Shown here in pieces: positions 1 to 11,863 of a stretch of DNA of 64,000 nt. This DNA comes from Zingiber officinale (Eukaryota; Streptophyta; Magnoliopsida; Zingiberales; Zingiberaceae). The translations under genes were made by a program, and so were the position numbers. Below the pieces are notes generated by a model, which was not told the DNA's origin, made no database searches, and was given only the letters and a program-made list of their open reading frames with translations. The first letter of the stretch is position 1. Each line of letters opens with the position of its first letter. The DNA is taken from NCBI RefSeq assembly GCF_018446385.1, contig NC_056002.1, positions 5,629,474-5,693,473 of the forward strand. Reading direction: 5' to 3'.

Positions 1-863
1 TGGCAATTTTTCATATCTTGTATGCTGGCCAACAAGTTGTTTGACTGATATAACAAATAATGGGGTTCACAAAACTACCCCTCGGGTTGATGTCGTCCGG
101 GCCCTAGATTTCCAACCCCCTTCGTTCCGAATCAGTCGGAAAGCCTTGCTTGCAATCGTTGTGGGACTACAACCCACACGTCGCGTTTTCATTCAATTTT
201 TTCCAACAGTCCGACCATCCACCGGCCACCACCGGTCGTCCGACGACCAGTGGTTGTCTAGCTACCACCTCCAGCTGGTGTTACACTCGGGCAGCCGAAG
301 AAGAGCAACAAATAGCATCCGCCGACTGCTGTTCACCTTCGTGATAGCCCTTTGGAAGGGTTATCGGGCTGTTCCTTGGCCACCACCGGTCGTACAACGA
401 CCAGTGGACGTCGAGAAGCTACTGTAGCCACCGGACAACAAGGAGTATCCATCTCCTTGCTTGCTGCCGTGAGCTTCCAACCGTCGGAAAGTGTTTCCAG
501 CCACGGCGAGCTTGCCGGAGCACTTGCTGTGGATGCCGGAGTTGCTGCCGTCGACTACCTTACCATCCGGCAGTCAACTGTTGACCACCAGAGACTTTGC
601 CACCGGTTGGAGTGCAGGCGATATATAGTCACTTCACCCGGAATCGCAACGATCGTTGTTGCCGTTCATCTCGGCTCGTTGTCACCTGATTGCTTTGAGC
701 CGCTGGACACGAATCAAGTGGGTAACTTCCGTGTTAGACATCATCCTAGTTGCAATTGCCATCGAATACAAATCAGACTATGATCCCTCTCTTGGATCAC
801 TTCATCTCCCCCTCCCCCCCTTCAGCTAGCTAGTACCGAGGCGAAGACATGGCTTATGACTTA
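1..863. other. No gene recognised; moderately GC-rich repeat-like DNA
   Basis: Short open frames overlap here on the + strand, but none shows a recognisable domain or a convincing start. A motif of about 31 bases built around CCACCACCGGTCGT and GACGACCAGTGG occurs twice (about 223-253 and 376-407). That suggests part of a repeat or an old LTR rather than a gene. A short C-rich run is present near 812-824. Confidence 0.4.
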
Positions 864-871
864 GTGAAATC

Positions 872-1044
872 TAGACGGGATCTTCTAGTCCCATCTGCCC
901 TGGTCCGCTCCTGGACCAGAGGCAGTGATTAGAGAAATTGAATGATCCCTACTTATTTAGTAGGTGGGGACCATTAAATCTCTCTAATTACTGCAGTGGA
1001 CCAGGGCCTGGTCCGCTAAATGCGGACCAGAAGATTCCTGCTCG
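872..1044. mobile_element. Hairpin MITE, hAT-like, with 8-bp target-site duplication
   Basis: A 173-bp element whose two halves are near-complementary along most of their length. The left arm runs from GGATCTTCTAGTCC through TGGTCCGCTCCTGGACCAG to GATTAGAGAAATTGAATG; the right arm reads back the same order, with GGACCAGAAGATTCC at the end. It is flanked by identical 8-mers GTGAAATC at 864-871 and 1045-1052. An 8-bp duplication plus terminal inverted repeats and no coding capacity is what non-autonomous hAT elements show. Family assignment rests on the duplication length only. Confidence 0.75.
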
Positions 1045-1052
1045 GTGAAATC

Positions 1053-1617
1053 ACCTCGAGGATAACTCAGCTGGGATACGAATAGAGACAAGACTTCTCC
1101 ACTATGTATAATTTATTATTATAAAATTTTTATTTTATGGTCATGTCTGACATATGTGTGGTGTATGAAATGTAATAATTAAGAATTAATATATTTTTAT
1201 TTTCAATGCACATATTTACGAAACTTATTTTAGTACGCACTTGCGTCGGGCTACCCAATACAGCCTCCTTTGGCAAGAGTGGAAAGTTGGCCTTCATGGA
1301 AAAGAATGGGGAATCGACCTTCTTTGGGAAGAGTGGGGAGTGCCTTTTGTGAGGAGGACTCCTCAGGGGAGGTCAATGATTCGGCTCGTTGAGTCAGCTT
1401 AGTAGTTGAGGAGTCTATATTTACCTAGTTAAGGATCTGCAATGTGTACCCTTATTTACCTACACATCATTTATATAAAATAATTTTTAGAAATACTTTT
1501 CATTATATATTTGATTTTTTACTAAACCACGTAGATAAGTTTTTGAAATTACTAAATCATGTAGGTTAATTTTAAAATTACCAAATCACGTACCTATTTT
1601 TCATTTTACCTCTATCA
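1053..1617. other. Intergenic, no gene seen
   Basis: AT-rich sequence with a GC-richer patch at about 1240-1430 that repeats the words GAAGAGTGGGGAG and GCAAGAGTGG. I see no coding potential, RNA gene or terminal repeats. Confidence 0.5.
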
Positions 1618-4010
1618 GTCGACTGATTTTTTTATAAGTCAAATCGATTTTACTTTGTGTCGAAATGTCAAAATTTGAGTAAATCAGTCGACCGATTTTT
1701 TTTTTTTATTTTATCAAAGTTAATTTTAAGTAAAATCGGTTGATAGACCAAGCAACCTTGAATTGACATAAAACTAGTTCCTATGTATTCAGTTACCTCT
1801 CCTAATTATATTCATGCATTCAAACATCAATTTAACTCAATATATTGAAAGTAGTGATTTGTTGAACACAGATATATTTAAAAATTTTAATTTATTTTCA
1901 AAAAATTATCGCTCTCAATATATTTGGTCAAATTGGTATCCGAGGGCATGAATATAATCAAGCGAGGTACACGGACATCTAGGAGCTAGTTTTATGTCAA
2001 TTCAAAATTATTTGGTCCATCAATCAGTTTTACCCAAAATTGGTTGATGAACTAAACAACATCGGATTGATATGAAACTAGATCCTATGTGTTTAGCTAG
2101 TTCTCTTGATTATATTCATACTCTTAAATATTAATTTTACCCAATATATTGAGAGAAATAATTTTTTTAACATGAATATGTTTGAAAATTTTAATTAGTG
2201 TCCAAAAAACTATTGCTCGATATATTGGGTCGAATTGGTATTTAAGGGCATGGATATAATCAGAAGAGGTAGACAAACATATAAGAACTAGTTTCATGTC
2301 AATCATAGGTCATTTAGTCCCTTGACCGATTTTGGACAAACATATTCGTGTTTAAAAAATAATTTTTAGATATGAATTGAATTATTTCAAACATATTCTT
2401 ATTTAAAAAATCACTGTTCTCAATATAATATATTGAGTCAAATTGATATTTGAGAGCATGAATATAATTAGGAAAGGTAATCGAATATATAGGAACTAGT
2501 TTCATATTAATTCGAGGTCATTTTGTCCACCAGTCCATTTTGTCAAAAATCAACTGATGGACTAAATGACCTTAGATGAACCTAACTCCTATGTATTTGT
2601 CTACTTCTCATGATTATATCTATACCCTCAAATATCAATTTGACGTAATATATTAGGAGCAGTGATTTTTCAAACAGAGATATGTTTAAAAAATTTTTAA
2701 ACTTCAAAATTTTAAGCAAATCAGCCACTGATTTACTTTTTTTAATCAAAGTTGATTTAAGGTAAAATCAGTTAATAGATCAAACGACCTCGGATTAACA
2801 TTATACTAGTTTTTATGTGTTTGGCTAGTTCTCTTTATTATATATCTACGCATTCAAACGTCAATTTGACTTAATAGAACACGGATGTGTTTGAAAATTT
2901 TAATTTATGTTCAAAAAATCAAATGTTATCAATATATTGGATCAAATTGATATTTGAGGGCATAAATATAATCAGGAGAAGTAGAAAACACATAAAAATT
3001 AGTTTCATGTCAATTCGAAATCGTTTGGTCCATCGACCGATTTTACCCAAATTTGACTAATGAACCAAATGACCTCAAATTGACATGAAACTAGTTCATA
3101 TATGTTCGTCTACCTCTCCTGATTATATTCATGTCCTCAAACGTCAATTTGATATTGAGAACAATAATTTTTTGAATACCAATATATTTAAAAAGTTTAA
3201 TTTGTGTTAAAAATTATTGCTCTCAATATATTGAATCAAATTGATATTTGAGAGCATGAATATAATCAGAAGAGGTAGAAGAACATATAAAAATTAGTTT
3301 CATATCAATTCGAAGTCATTTGGTCCATCAGCCGATTTTGGGTAAAATTAACTGATGGATCAAATGACCTTGGATTGATACGAAACTAGTTCTCATGTGT
3401 TTGTCTACTTCTCCTGATTATATTTATGTTCTCAATATCAATTTGACCCAATATATTGAGAGTAGTGATTTTTTGAATACAAATTAAAATTTTTAAATAT
3501 TTTCATGTTTAAAAAATTATTGCTCTCAATATATTAGGTAAAATTAAAATTTGAGGACATGAATATAATCAAGAGAGATAGATGAACACAGAGAAATTAG
3601 TTTTATGTCAATCAGAGGTCATTTAGTTCATCAGTTGATTTTGGGCAAAATCGGCTGATCAATCGAATGACCTCGGATTAACATAAAATTAGTTATTGTG
3701 TGTTCGTCTATCTCTTCTAATTATATCCTTGTACTCAAATACCAATTTAACCCAATATATTGAAAGTAATAATTTTTTCAATGTGAATTAAATTTTTTAA
3801 ATACATTCGTATTCAAAAAATTACTACTCTTAATATATTGAGTCAAATTGATATTTGAGAGTATGAATATAATCAGGAGAGGTAGTCAAATACATAGAAA
3901 TTAATTTTATATCAATCCTAAGTTGTTTGATCCATCAATCAATTTTATCTAAAATTGACTTTGATAAAAAATAAATCAGACGATTGATTTAAAAAAAAAA
4001 TTAGTCGACG
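1618..4010. repeat. Foldback array: alternating inverted ~150-bp monomers
   Basis: About seven to eight units of roughly 300 bp follow each other (landmark GATGRACYAAAYGACC near 1745, 2045, 2565, 2775, 3060, 3350 and 3655). Each unit is itself palindromic. One half reads GAAACTAGTTCC, CTCCTGATTATATTCATG, CAATATATTGAGAG; the second half reads the reverse complement of these in reverse order. The array therefore alternates orientation every ~150 bp. It is bounded by inverted ends: ATCAGTCGACCGATTT plus TTATCAAAGTTAATTTTA near 1683-1735, and their complements near 3948-3995. A further copy of the end sequence lies near 2718-2765, so two foldback elements may be joined. No coding region is present. 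Confidence 0.7.
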
Positions 4011-4425
4011 GATCAGAATCCGTAAAACATAGTACAAAGTACAAAGTCATTGGCTTTAGCTTGATAAGAATCCGTAAAACATAGTACAAAGTCATTTGCT
4101 TTAGCAAATTCCTTGATCCAAAATGGAACATGATTCTATTGTTTTAATTTCTACTGCTGACTGATTGATGGAAAAAAAAAACAAAATCCAAGAAGAAAAA
4201 AAGGATTTAGAAGTAACTTAAAGCAATCAAGTAAAAAATTGACAAATTTGGCCTAGACCCCCATTTCTAGGCCGTCGCCGGAACCTCCTGTTGCTCATTT
4301 GCTCCCGGGCAAACAACACCGACTTCGCGTCCAATTTACCTCCGGGCACATGGCTATGATCATGAGGGATCAAAGGTTTTTTGGTAGCAACACAATCAAT
4401 ACTTGCTTGTCTGATCCTAAGGCTA
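4011..4425 (-). pseudogene. Decayed duplicate of the CLE peptide-precursor gene
   Basis: This stretch matches 6262-6690 along most of its length, including 3' flank words (AATCCGTA, CATAGTACAAAGTCAT, AAATTCC, TGATTCTATTGTTTTAA) and coding-strand words (GTCGCCGGAACCTCCT, GCAAACAACACC, GACTTCGCGTCC, GGTAGCAACACAATC). The stretch that encodes the GPNPIHN core of the peptide in the intact gene is absent: sequence passes directly from CCATTTCTAG to GCCGTCGCCGG. Homology fades before the signal-peptide part and no open frame remains. A small internal duplication (AATCCGTAAAACATAGTAC at about 4018 and 4070) is specific to this copy. It is best read as a segmental duplicate that lost function. Confidence 0.75.
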
Positions 4426-5149
4426 GAAGGCCAGTAAGTTGATGGGAAGAAACGATAAAGGGGGACTTAAGGAGGGCTACAGGGACTTATGGTGGTGTTG
4501 GATGCAGAGAGCACAAAGGCGAAGAAAACAAAAGCAGTGGAGGAAGAAGCAAATGAAAGCGATTTCAACGACATTGTTCTTTTTTGACCTAGTTTATCTT
4601 CTCTCACTCGACCGCGACCATCAGATCTAGGAATCAACAGGATCAATCCTCAATAGTCAGATCAAGCATACAAATCAACGCAATTTAGTTAATCATTACA
4701 ATCCTACTTACGCCTCAAATCTCTTTGATCAAGCACATCACATTAATATACACGATCTCAAAATAGTATTCCTTTGTGCCACAACGATCTCAAAATAGTA
4801 CCACCAAAGCATGTTCGATTTAAAAATTGAAGCTGATCAGCGTAATCCAAATGCACATGACGACATTTAATACATAGTGATGTTTGGATCACACTGTGGA
4901 TTTGCCACGTGTCTTCTTTAACTATTGGTGACAAGATTGACGCAACCATGGTATTTGCAATGACCTCATTCTTGTTGCAACATAATAGTCAGTCAGACTC
5001 ACATTTCCTTCGACTGTACTCGAGGGAGGCTTATGATACATGCATGATCACATTTGACATTTACAAATATGCGGGAGATAGTCAATAGTCTTGCTGAATT
5101 CGAAGTTAAGGTTAAAAGGAGTCAATTATAGTATCGCCATTCGATTTGT
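4426..5149. other. Intergenic, no gene seen
   Basis: Mixed-composition sequence with a few short open frames lacking any recognisable domain. A short repeated phrase (ACGATCTCAAAATAGTA at about 4752 and 4784) is the only internal structure noticed. Confidence 0.5.
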
Positions 5150-6255
5150 CAAAGGCAGGAGGATTCATCACCCAATTAGTCTCTCTTGATTTCTCTTGTT
5201 GGTTCACGTAACTCCAGGGGCTCAACTCCCCAATCCAACGCTCTACTCAACTCTAGTCGATCCACCCGACTCTAAGAGATAAGCTCCCCTGACTTCTCAA
5301 AGATGAACAAACACTAAGTATGACCTTTAAAGGTCCGTCGTCCGTGGGCTCGATACTAAAGGGTAGTTAAAGTAGCGGATCTTTTTAATTTTAAACGGTC
5401 TGCCTCACTCCGGGGGCTTAGTTCCCCCCGACTACCAACTTCACTCAGCCAGATGCTCCCGATTCCTCCAGTTAGTTACCTCAACTATCGGCTTTCCTAA
5501 GCCAGAAGCTCCATCGATTCCTCTAGTCACTCCATCCGGTTCTAGGGACCCAGTTCCTTGATTCAGAGCTCTTGTCAACTCCTGTAAGTTCACCCGACTC
5601 CAAGGGCTCGGTTCTTTCCGACTATCAGCTCCGCTCAACAGAAGCTCCCTCAATTCCTCCAGTCGCTCCACCCGACTCCAGGGGTTTAGCTCCCATATTT
5701 GGTGCTTTGCTTAACTCCCATTGGTTCGCCTAACTCCAGGGGCTTAGTCCCCTCCCCCAATTCCGTCAGATTAATTTCCGACTCTACTTTGGCTTAATGG
5801 ATTGTCTTTAAGTCAAATGATCCTTATCTAGTGGGCTGACGCCATAAATACTATCACATTTGGATTGTTAGAGTACGTGGAACACTATAATTATACAATC
5901 TATGGAGTATGAACAATATCATACAATGAAAATATAACGATGGGACATTTTCTTTATTGAGATACGACATCCAATTAATGAGGAGAAAGTACTCTTTCAT
6001 CAAGGTTATAAAAAGATCTCACATTTGTCTACTGTTCATCTTCTTCATTTTCTGTCGGTCGGAGATTAATTTAGGGCACCCTTGACCTTCCTTCTAACGT
6101 TCTGTTTCCTTCCCCTCTTTCCACAGTCTTGGGGGCGTTGTGGATCTAAGATTTTCTTCCACCTTCAACTCCCTTCTCTTGGTTTTTCCCTAAAGTCCGG
6201 TGATTCAGTCAACATTGATAATAGCTCAACTTCCGATGCTATGTGGTAGGAACAT
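5150..6255 (+). mobile_element. Degenerate gypsy-type solo LTR
   Basis: The left part (about 5200-5760) is a chain of imperfect tandem repeats built on the phrases CTCCAGGGGCTCAACTCCCC, CACCCGACTC and TCCTCCAGT. The right part has a TATA-like GGTTATAAAAAGATC at about 6005, followed by CTACTGTTCATCTTCTTC, TTTCTGTCGGTCGG, TTCTAACGTTCT and CCCCTCTTTCC. The same order of landmarks occurs in the clearer gypsy LTR at 38060-39530 (TATAAAAAGG, CTGTTCATCTTCTTC, TTTTCGTCGGGG, CTAACGTTCTT). No internal coding region follows, so this is read as an old solo LTR of a related family. It lies between the two copies of the CLE duplication. Exact ends are not visible. Confidence 0.5.
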
Positions 6256-6507
6256 TGGCCAAGCTTAATGAGAATCCGTAGGCATAGTACAAAGTCATGA
6301 AAAGACCATTTGCTCATTATAAGTAAGCAATACTGCATCATTTGCTTATTAACAAATTCCTCGATCCAAATTGAAACATGATTCTATTGTTTTAACTTCT
6401 ATTGCTGCACTGATCAGTGAAAAAGAAACAAAAAATCCAAACAGAACAAAAAATTTAAGAAGTTACTCAAAGCAAAACCTATTAAACTTCTACAGACCCC
6501 CCTGCTT

Positions 6508-6735
6508 TTAGCTCTTGTTGTGAATCGGATTGGGCCCTCGCCGGAATCTCCTCCTGCTTATGTGCTCCCTGGCAAACGACACGGACTTCGCGTCCGGTTT
6601 ACCTCTGGCCACTTGGTCGTGATCGCAAGGGATGGAAGGATTCTTGGCAGCAATACAGCCAACACTTGTCTCAGCAGCTAACATCAAAGCAATGCATACT
6701 GAGACAAGAAGGAGCTTGAGGCTGCAAGCTGCCAT
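6508..6735 (-). CDS. CLE-family signalling peptide precursor
   Basis: Single-exon gene for a 75-residue secreted prepropeptide. Residues 1-26 form a signal peptide (LKLLLVSVCIALMLA core). A hydrophilic variable region follows, and the conserved CLE dodecapeptide ends two residues before the C-terminus: R62-R-F-R-R-G-P-N-P-I-H-N73, then KS. CLE peptides are processed from the precursor, often hydroxylated on proline, and perceived outside the cell by leucine-rich-repeat receptor kinases that control meristem and vascular development. The usual Pro at motif position 4 is Arg here, as in the CLE45-type motif (RRVRRG), so a CLE45/CLE25/26-like role is the nearest guess. I chose the ATG giving MAACSLK; the frame upstream has no other ATG in phase close by. 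A decayed duplicate lies at 4011-4425. Which receptor or tissue is involved cannot be told. Confidence 0.85.
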   Translation of the reverse strand: MAACSLKLLLVSVCIALMLAAETSVGCIAAKNPSIPCDHDQVARGKPDAKSVSFAREHISRRRFRRGPNPIHNKS

Positions 6736-8187
6736 TGCTAGCAAATGTTGGAAGCTTGAGCTCTCTCAGTGAATTTATGTACCCTGGTTGATTCAGTCCA
6801 ATCATGGTTGAGGAACCCGAGGAAACTGTTTCAGAAGGTTCTGACATGACTCAACTCGTAAGAAAACGAAGCTCTTGCTTTCTGTCTCCCTGAGAAACAA
6901 TCTGCATGAATCTTGCGCTTGAAGGGCTGCACTGCATTCCAAGCGTAATTTGAAGACCAGTATCATGTTCTCTTGTGCCAAAATCCTACTTGTTTCTGCC
7001 TTTTAGTTTCTCCCTTTTCTTGTTCATTTTGATCAGTAATGTAATTTAAGCGAAATTAATGAATATTTGGATGAACTTTTGTATGAATTTGAGGGAGGAA
7101 ATGGAATTGAGTTGGTGTGGTTATAGTCTAAAAAGGAAAAGAGCAACAGTGTTTTTTTTTCTACTTTCTTTAAAACAATAAAACTATTATCAAACATTTT
7201 TTTTTGTAGTTTCTGAGGTACATTTTTGAGAATTCGTTTCTAAAAAGAGAATATGTTAAAGTTACCAAGATCAGGCAGTAGAAAACAAAGAAGAAGAACA
7301 AAAAAGGGGAAGAGGAAATGCTGTTGATTTGGCTCTGGCTTTCGAGCCATGACTTGAACTAGGTATAAAATAAGTCATGATTTATTTGTAATTAAGTCAA
7401 ATAAAATAATAAATAAATAAATCTTATTGTAGTTTATGCATAGGTATAAAATTAAAAGGTTAGAAATTTTAATACAATTCTTGTTAAAATTAAAGACTCC
7501 ATCTAATATTAATTGTCACATGGAGCATTAATTTAAGAGTTCACTGTAACAACTCATTTCCCTAATTGCTAATTAGCTCGTCCAGGGGTCCATTCAGCTT
7601 CTCCTCCTTCATAATTTCCAGGAACTATTAATGCACCTGAATGTTAGTTAATTAGGATTAATTATCATTGTTAACGATGACAATTGATTGCTCGTCTAGA
7701 AAAGGAATCATGCATGACGACTACTCACCATGTGTTGGTGAAGAGTCTTAATTCACATAATAACTATTTTTCAAAGGATATATTTATTCATGTCGAAATA
7801 AATATTGAGCAATGATACACTCAGGCAAAAAACTCAAGGAAAAGTTCAAGAATAAACACATAAAGTTATGATCTATCATTTCACTTTTTGTGGACCTCAT
7901 CATTTTATATGTCTATATTTTAATTTTTCCTTGATTTTTTTTTTCTGTGAGCATATCATTTTTCATAAATATTTTTACAGAATAAATTTTTAAGAAGCTA
8001 TCCATTTTATGTATATATATTCATTCAATTTACTGAGCCATAGATGAGATTATTATTGATAATATTTTAGAAATCATATCTCATTCTAAATTACACATAA
8101 TTTACACTTCCCTCTGTTTTAATCGTCTGCATGTCGATTTACGATCGAAAGATCTAAAAAAGCTACCTGTTTTTGGAATTTTTTTAG
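6736..8187. other. Intergenic: upstream region of the CLE gene and 3' flank of the MYB gene
   Basis: The first ~300 bases are the likely 5' leader of the CLE gene (transcribed leftwards); the leader strand carries several upstream ATGs. The rest is AT-rich, with homopolymer A/T runs and no gene, RNA or terminal-repeat structure that I could see. Confidence 0.5.
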
Positions 8188-9051
8188 TCAGAGCAAATCA
8201 TCCAGGAAGCCATCCTGCCCTTCGGTCTCGTCCAGCAGCCACGACTCCAGATACGACATCAAAGGCGGCGGAGGCGGCGAGGAGTCCTCGTTCAGCCCCG
8301 CAGCCGCCGCCGACGTACTAACGCTCCCCTGGCTCGACGCCGGCTCGCTCCGCCCCGGCCCGCCGGAGGCGGCTCCGCGGCGGCCGGGCTTCATCCACGT
8401 CTGCAGGAGTCGCGAGATGTTCTCGGTGCTGGAGGCGTAGCTGGTGGCGGACGCCTCCGGCGGCGGCCTCTCCACCGCCAGGGCCTCGCTGAGCGCCCTC
8501 TTCGCCATGCCGATGTCCGTCTGCAGGCACTTCTCCCACCGCCCTTTCGCCATCGACCTGCAGCCCGGCTGGATGCTGCCCTTGGGGTCGCTCTCCAGCT
8601 TCCAGAGCTTCTTCTTCAGGTGCGTGTTCCAGTGGTTCTTGATGTCGTTGTCCGTCCTCTCCGGCAGATACGAAGCGATCGCCGCCCATCTGTTTCCCAG
8701 CAGAGCTTGGAGGTGCACGATGAGCTTCTCCTCTTGATCCGTGAAGTTTCCCCTCCTTATCCCCGGCCGGAGGTAGTTCGTCCACCGGAGCCTGCAACTC
8801 TTGCTGCATCTCAAAAGCCCTGCAAGGAGAGAAAAAAAAAATATACATGAATCCCAAGAACAGAAGAAGAAAAAAACAACAGAGAATTCAAAAATAATAA
8901 TAATAATAAAAAAAATACCAGTATTGGTAGGAACAGCTCTCCAATTTCCAGGCCCATGTTCTTGGATGTAGGAGACTAAGATTATGTCCTCTTCCGGAGT
9001 CCATGGCCCCTTTTTGACGCCATCCTTGTCACAGCACGGTGGCCTTCCCAT
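8188..9051 (-). CDS. R2R3-MYB transcription factor, subgroup 1 (MYB30/60/94/96-like)
   Basis: Two exons: 9051-8919 (133 bp) and 8819-8188 (632 bp), joined across a 99-bp GT-AG intron (8918-8820). They give 254 residues. The start [17 protein letters not shown] is the hallmark N-terminus of plant R2R3-MYBs. Repeat R2 carries Trp17, Trp37 and Trp57; R3 carries Phe70, Trp89 and Trp108. The stretch [22 protein letters not shown] (residues about 137-158) and the acidic tail LESWLLDE mark subgroup 1, whose members regulate guard-cell behaviour, cuticular wax and stress responses in the nucleus. The 133-bp first exon has the classic length. The second intron common in this group, inside R3, is missing: R3 reads straight through. 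Exon 2 is very GC-rich compared with its AT-rich intron. Assignment to MYB60 rather than MYB30/96 is not possible from this alone. Confidence 0.92.
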   Translation of the reverse strand: MGRPPCCDKDGVKKGPWTPEEDIILVSYIQEHGPGNWRAVPTNTGIFFIIIIIFEFSVVFFFFCSWDSCIFFFSLLAGLLRCSKSCRLRWTNYLRPGIRRGNFTDQEEKLIVHLQALLGNRWAAIASYLPERTDNDIKNHWNTHLKKKLWKLESDPKGSIQPGCRSMAKGRWEKCLQTDIGMAKRALSEALAVERPPPEASATSYASSTENISRLLQTWMKPGRRGAASGGPGRSEPASSQGSVSTSAAAAGLNEDSSPPPPPLMSYLESWLLDETEGQDGFLDDLL

Positions 9052-9140
9052 CTCCAGTACTCTCTTGAAAAAGGTTTCAGTAAGAAGAAGAAGAAGAAGA
9101 AAAGCTTCTAAGAATGATGTTTGCAAGCTTCTGAAGGCTT

Positions 9141-9149
9141 GATATAAAG
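9141..9149 (-). promoter_or_regulatory. Candidate TATA box of the subgroup 1 MYB gene
   Basis: On the minus strand CTTTATATC lies about 90 bases upstream of the ATG. A pyrimidine-rich TTC-repeat leader (about 9080-9110) lies between it and the ATG. Spacing fits a short 5' leader, but nothing else supports the call. Confidence 0.4.
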
Positions 9150-11863
9150 ACAGGGGAAGTATTCAGATGAAGAAAGGGAGCAGGCGTTGACTATGGACGA
9201 TAATGATATGATGATGGATGGGAGGAGTTAATGGGCAGGGACGAAGGAGGTGCATTTCCCATGCATGAGATCCAAAAGTCAGCAGCTCGATCGGACCCTG
9301 TTTCTGGGAGTTGTCGATCTATGGCTTTGAGCAGTAGCATTAGTAGAAATTGCACGCCAAGTAGTCGACTCTACTAGTTGTACCTCTGGCTGCGTTGGCC
9401 ATCAACTCTATCATTAAAAAAACGTGATTAAGTTCACCCAGTTGTTCGTTACCGACTCTCAAGTCACTGAGTGTGTGAGAATTTTTCCAAAGATATATAT
9501 CCGTCGGAATTATTATGTTTGATTATAATAAATCTATCATCCATTTAACAAACGGACTAATTTAAAAGATAATTAGTTTAATTTTATAGAAATTTTCATA
9601 TGTCATTAGGGATAACAATTCCTACTTTATACTAGAATGAAAATTTTCTATAATACATTAGTTGAGATTCAAATCTTAAATTCTTTAATTATATATTGAA
9701 AGACATAACCATTATACTATTACTATTGTACTGGTCACCTTTATTTTCTCCAGGATAATAGAAAGTAAAATTTACCATTTTAAGAGTCTCAAACGTTGAA
9801 TCTTACGATCATCTATAAAAAAAAATAATAAATAAATCAAAAAAATATAATTAATTTTATTGAAATTTAAATTCTTATCCTATAATAATGACAGATGGTA
9901 GTAGTTAATGGATTCAGAAGGAGAATTGACACTTGGCTGACAAACTTGAATGGAGGATGAGTTATTGCTTGCTTGCTTGCTGCCGCTGATGGATTCAGAA
10001 GGAAGCTTCGCAGACCTCTTTGAATGGCAAACGTCAACGCTCGGAGTCAAAGTCCATTCAATGGGGGTGTTTTTATTTATTATTAACCTGAAAGAGCTCA
10101 AAGTTCGAGGCACCGAACTCTGCGTAATTCTTAATGTATTATTATTTTTTGAATTCCTTATCAACTCTAGACTCGATTAATTCAATTAATTCATGTCATC
10201 AATCTAATCTCATATAAAATTTTCATTTACCATCAGATAAATTTAAAAAGCACAGATAAATATTAGCATCACAAAGTGATTCAAATACCACAGACATATA
10301 AAACATACTGCATGAGTTTTAAACATTCACGACACAACACAGGAGCTCATCCTACTATTGCGCCATGCCCGGGGACCTTAATGCACAATTGCACGTTGTA
10401 AACGTATAGGATGCTTTTACTCTGGGAGTTGAGATCCTCGCTTCTAAAAATAATATGCACCCATGCCCTCTGACTAGTTGGACGGATTAAATCATATCTC
10501 AAAGATGCAATGTACATCATAAAAATATCATGACCGTTCAATTGATGAGGGGACATGAAAACACATTATTTTTAAAACAGAGGATCTTGAAAAATTTGTG
10601 AAAATAAAATAAGTCTCCTTCCACAAAATTTCTCACCTTTAATTCACTGGATAAATATTATTTTATAAAATATTTAATAGTAAAAGAATAATTGTATCTG
10701 TAAAATATATAAAGGTTTAAATTCATAAAAATCCATTTTTTAAAAAAATGATCACATTAAAAAAATAATTACACGTATGATTATTTTCTTTAAAATGTTA
10801 TAAGAATCTACCGTGTTTATTCTAAAGTATTTATGGTAAACCACTTGAATACCATACATTTTCGCATTTTACAAAGAAAAAAAAAACTATCCTTCTAATA
10901 TTTTTATTTTCTTATTTTTTTCTAATAAATTGAACACATTTGTATTTTATTTATGAGATGAAACACATATCACATCAATAATAAATTCATGCCCGTGGTT
11001 TATATCTATCGTATTACTTCATTATTTTCGTTGAAATTTTATAATCTCCTAAGAATTATTTCCCATATGAATCCCAAAATGCTCTTTAAAATTTACAATC
11101 CCTAGTCGTTTTATTTTACCCAATAAAAATTACAAACACACAACATTATTTTTATATCAAGCAAGTAATAATACTAATGATTAGAAATCCAACAACAATG
11201 CTTGATATTTAAAAAAAAAATCATATTAAAACATGTAAAATTTCTTGGTAAGTGAAAATGTAAAATTATTCAAAGTCGGCCAAATTTATTAAAAGCATGG
11301 GCATTGATTGTGACATTACTCGGCCTCTCCCTTTTGCTTTTGCATTCTTCATTCATCTCAAGCTTTAATTACTCCTCATTATAGCTATTAAACACCGTTA
11401 CAAAGTAGAGCCCTTCCCCATTTCTCTTCCCACTCAATTTGCGATGGAATAATCTACATGGAAAGGAAAAATTGTCAAGATCTATTAAAACATTAGAGGA
11501 CAAAAATGACTCGATGAACCTACACGCATGTGTGGAAAATATGGGCAATCTCTAGTCATTTGCTCATCCATAAATGAAATATTTGAAAGATAAAAAAAAG
11601 GATAATGATGATCAAGAAAAAAGAGTCCACTAATGAAATCTCGGAGGACAACGTGATGCATGTATCATTTTCCAATGAGAACCTATCGAGAAGGTAGCTA
11701 GGTGCAATTAATAATACCACAATTTTTCTAACTAGTCGGCAATTCGTCTTCCTCCTTCCTTATTTTCAAATAAAAGTTTATATTATTATTATTGATCACC
11801 CCTTATGGCACTACATGGATCACCATTGATTGTAATTTTTTTTCCCTCCACTTCTTCTCCTTC

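Noticed and set aside
41-783. Two or three overlapping frames at the window start
   Set aside because: No domain, no consistent phase, and an internal repeated motif points to repeat DNA.
1618-4010. CRISPR-like array
   Set aside because: Spacing is regular but units are ~300-bp palindromes without unique spacers, in a plant nuclear genome.
8318-8857. Long open frames overlapping the MYB exon on both strands
   Set aside because: Arise from GC-rich codon composition; the MYB frame has clear domain residues while these have none.
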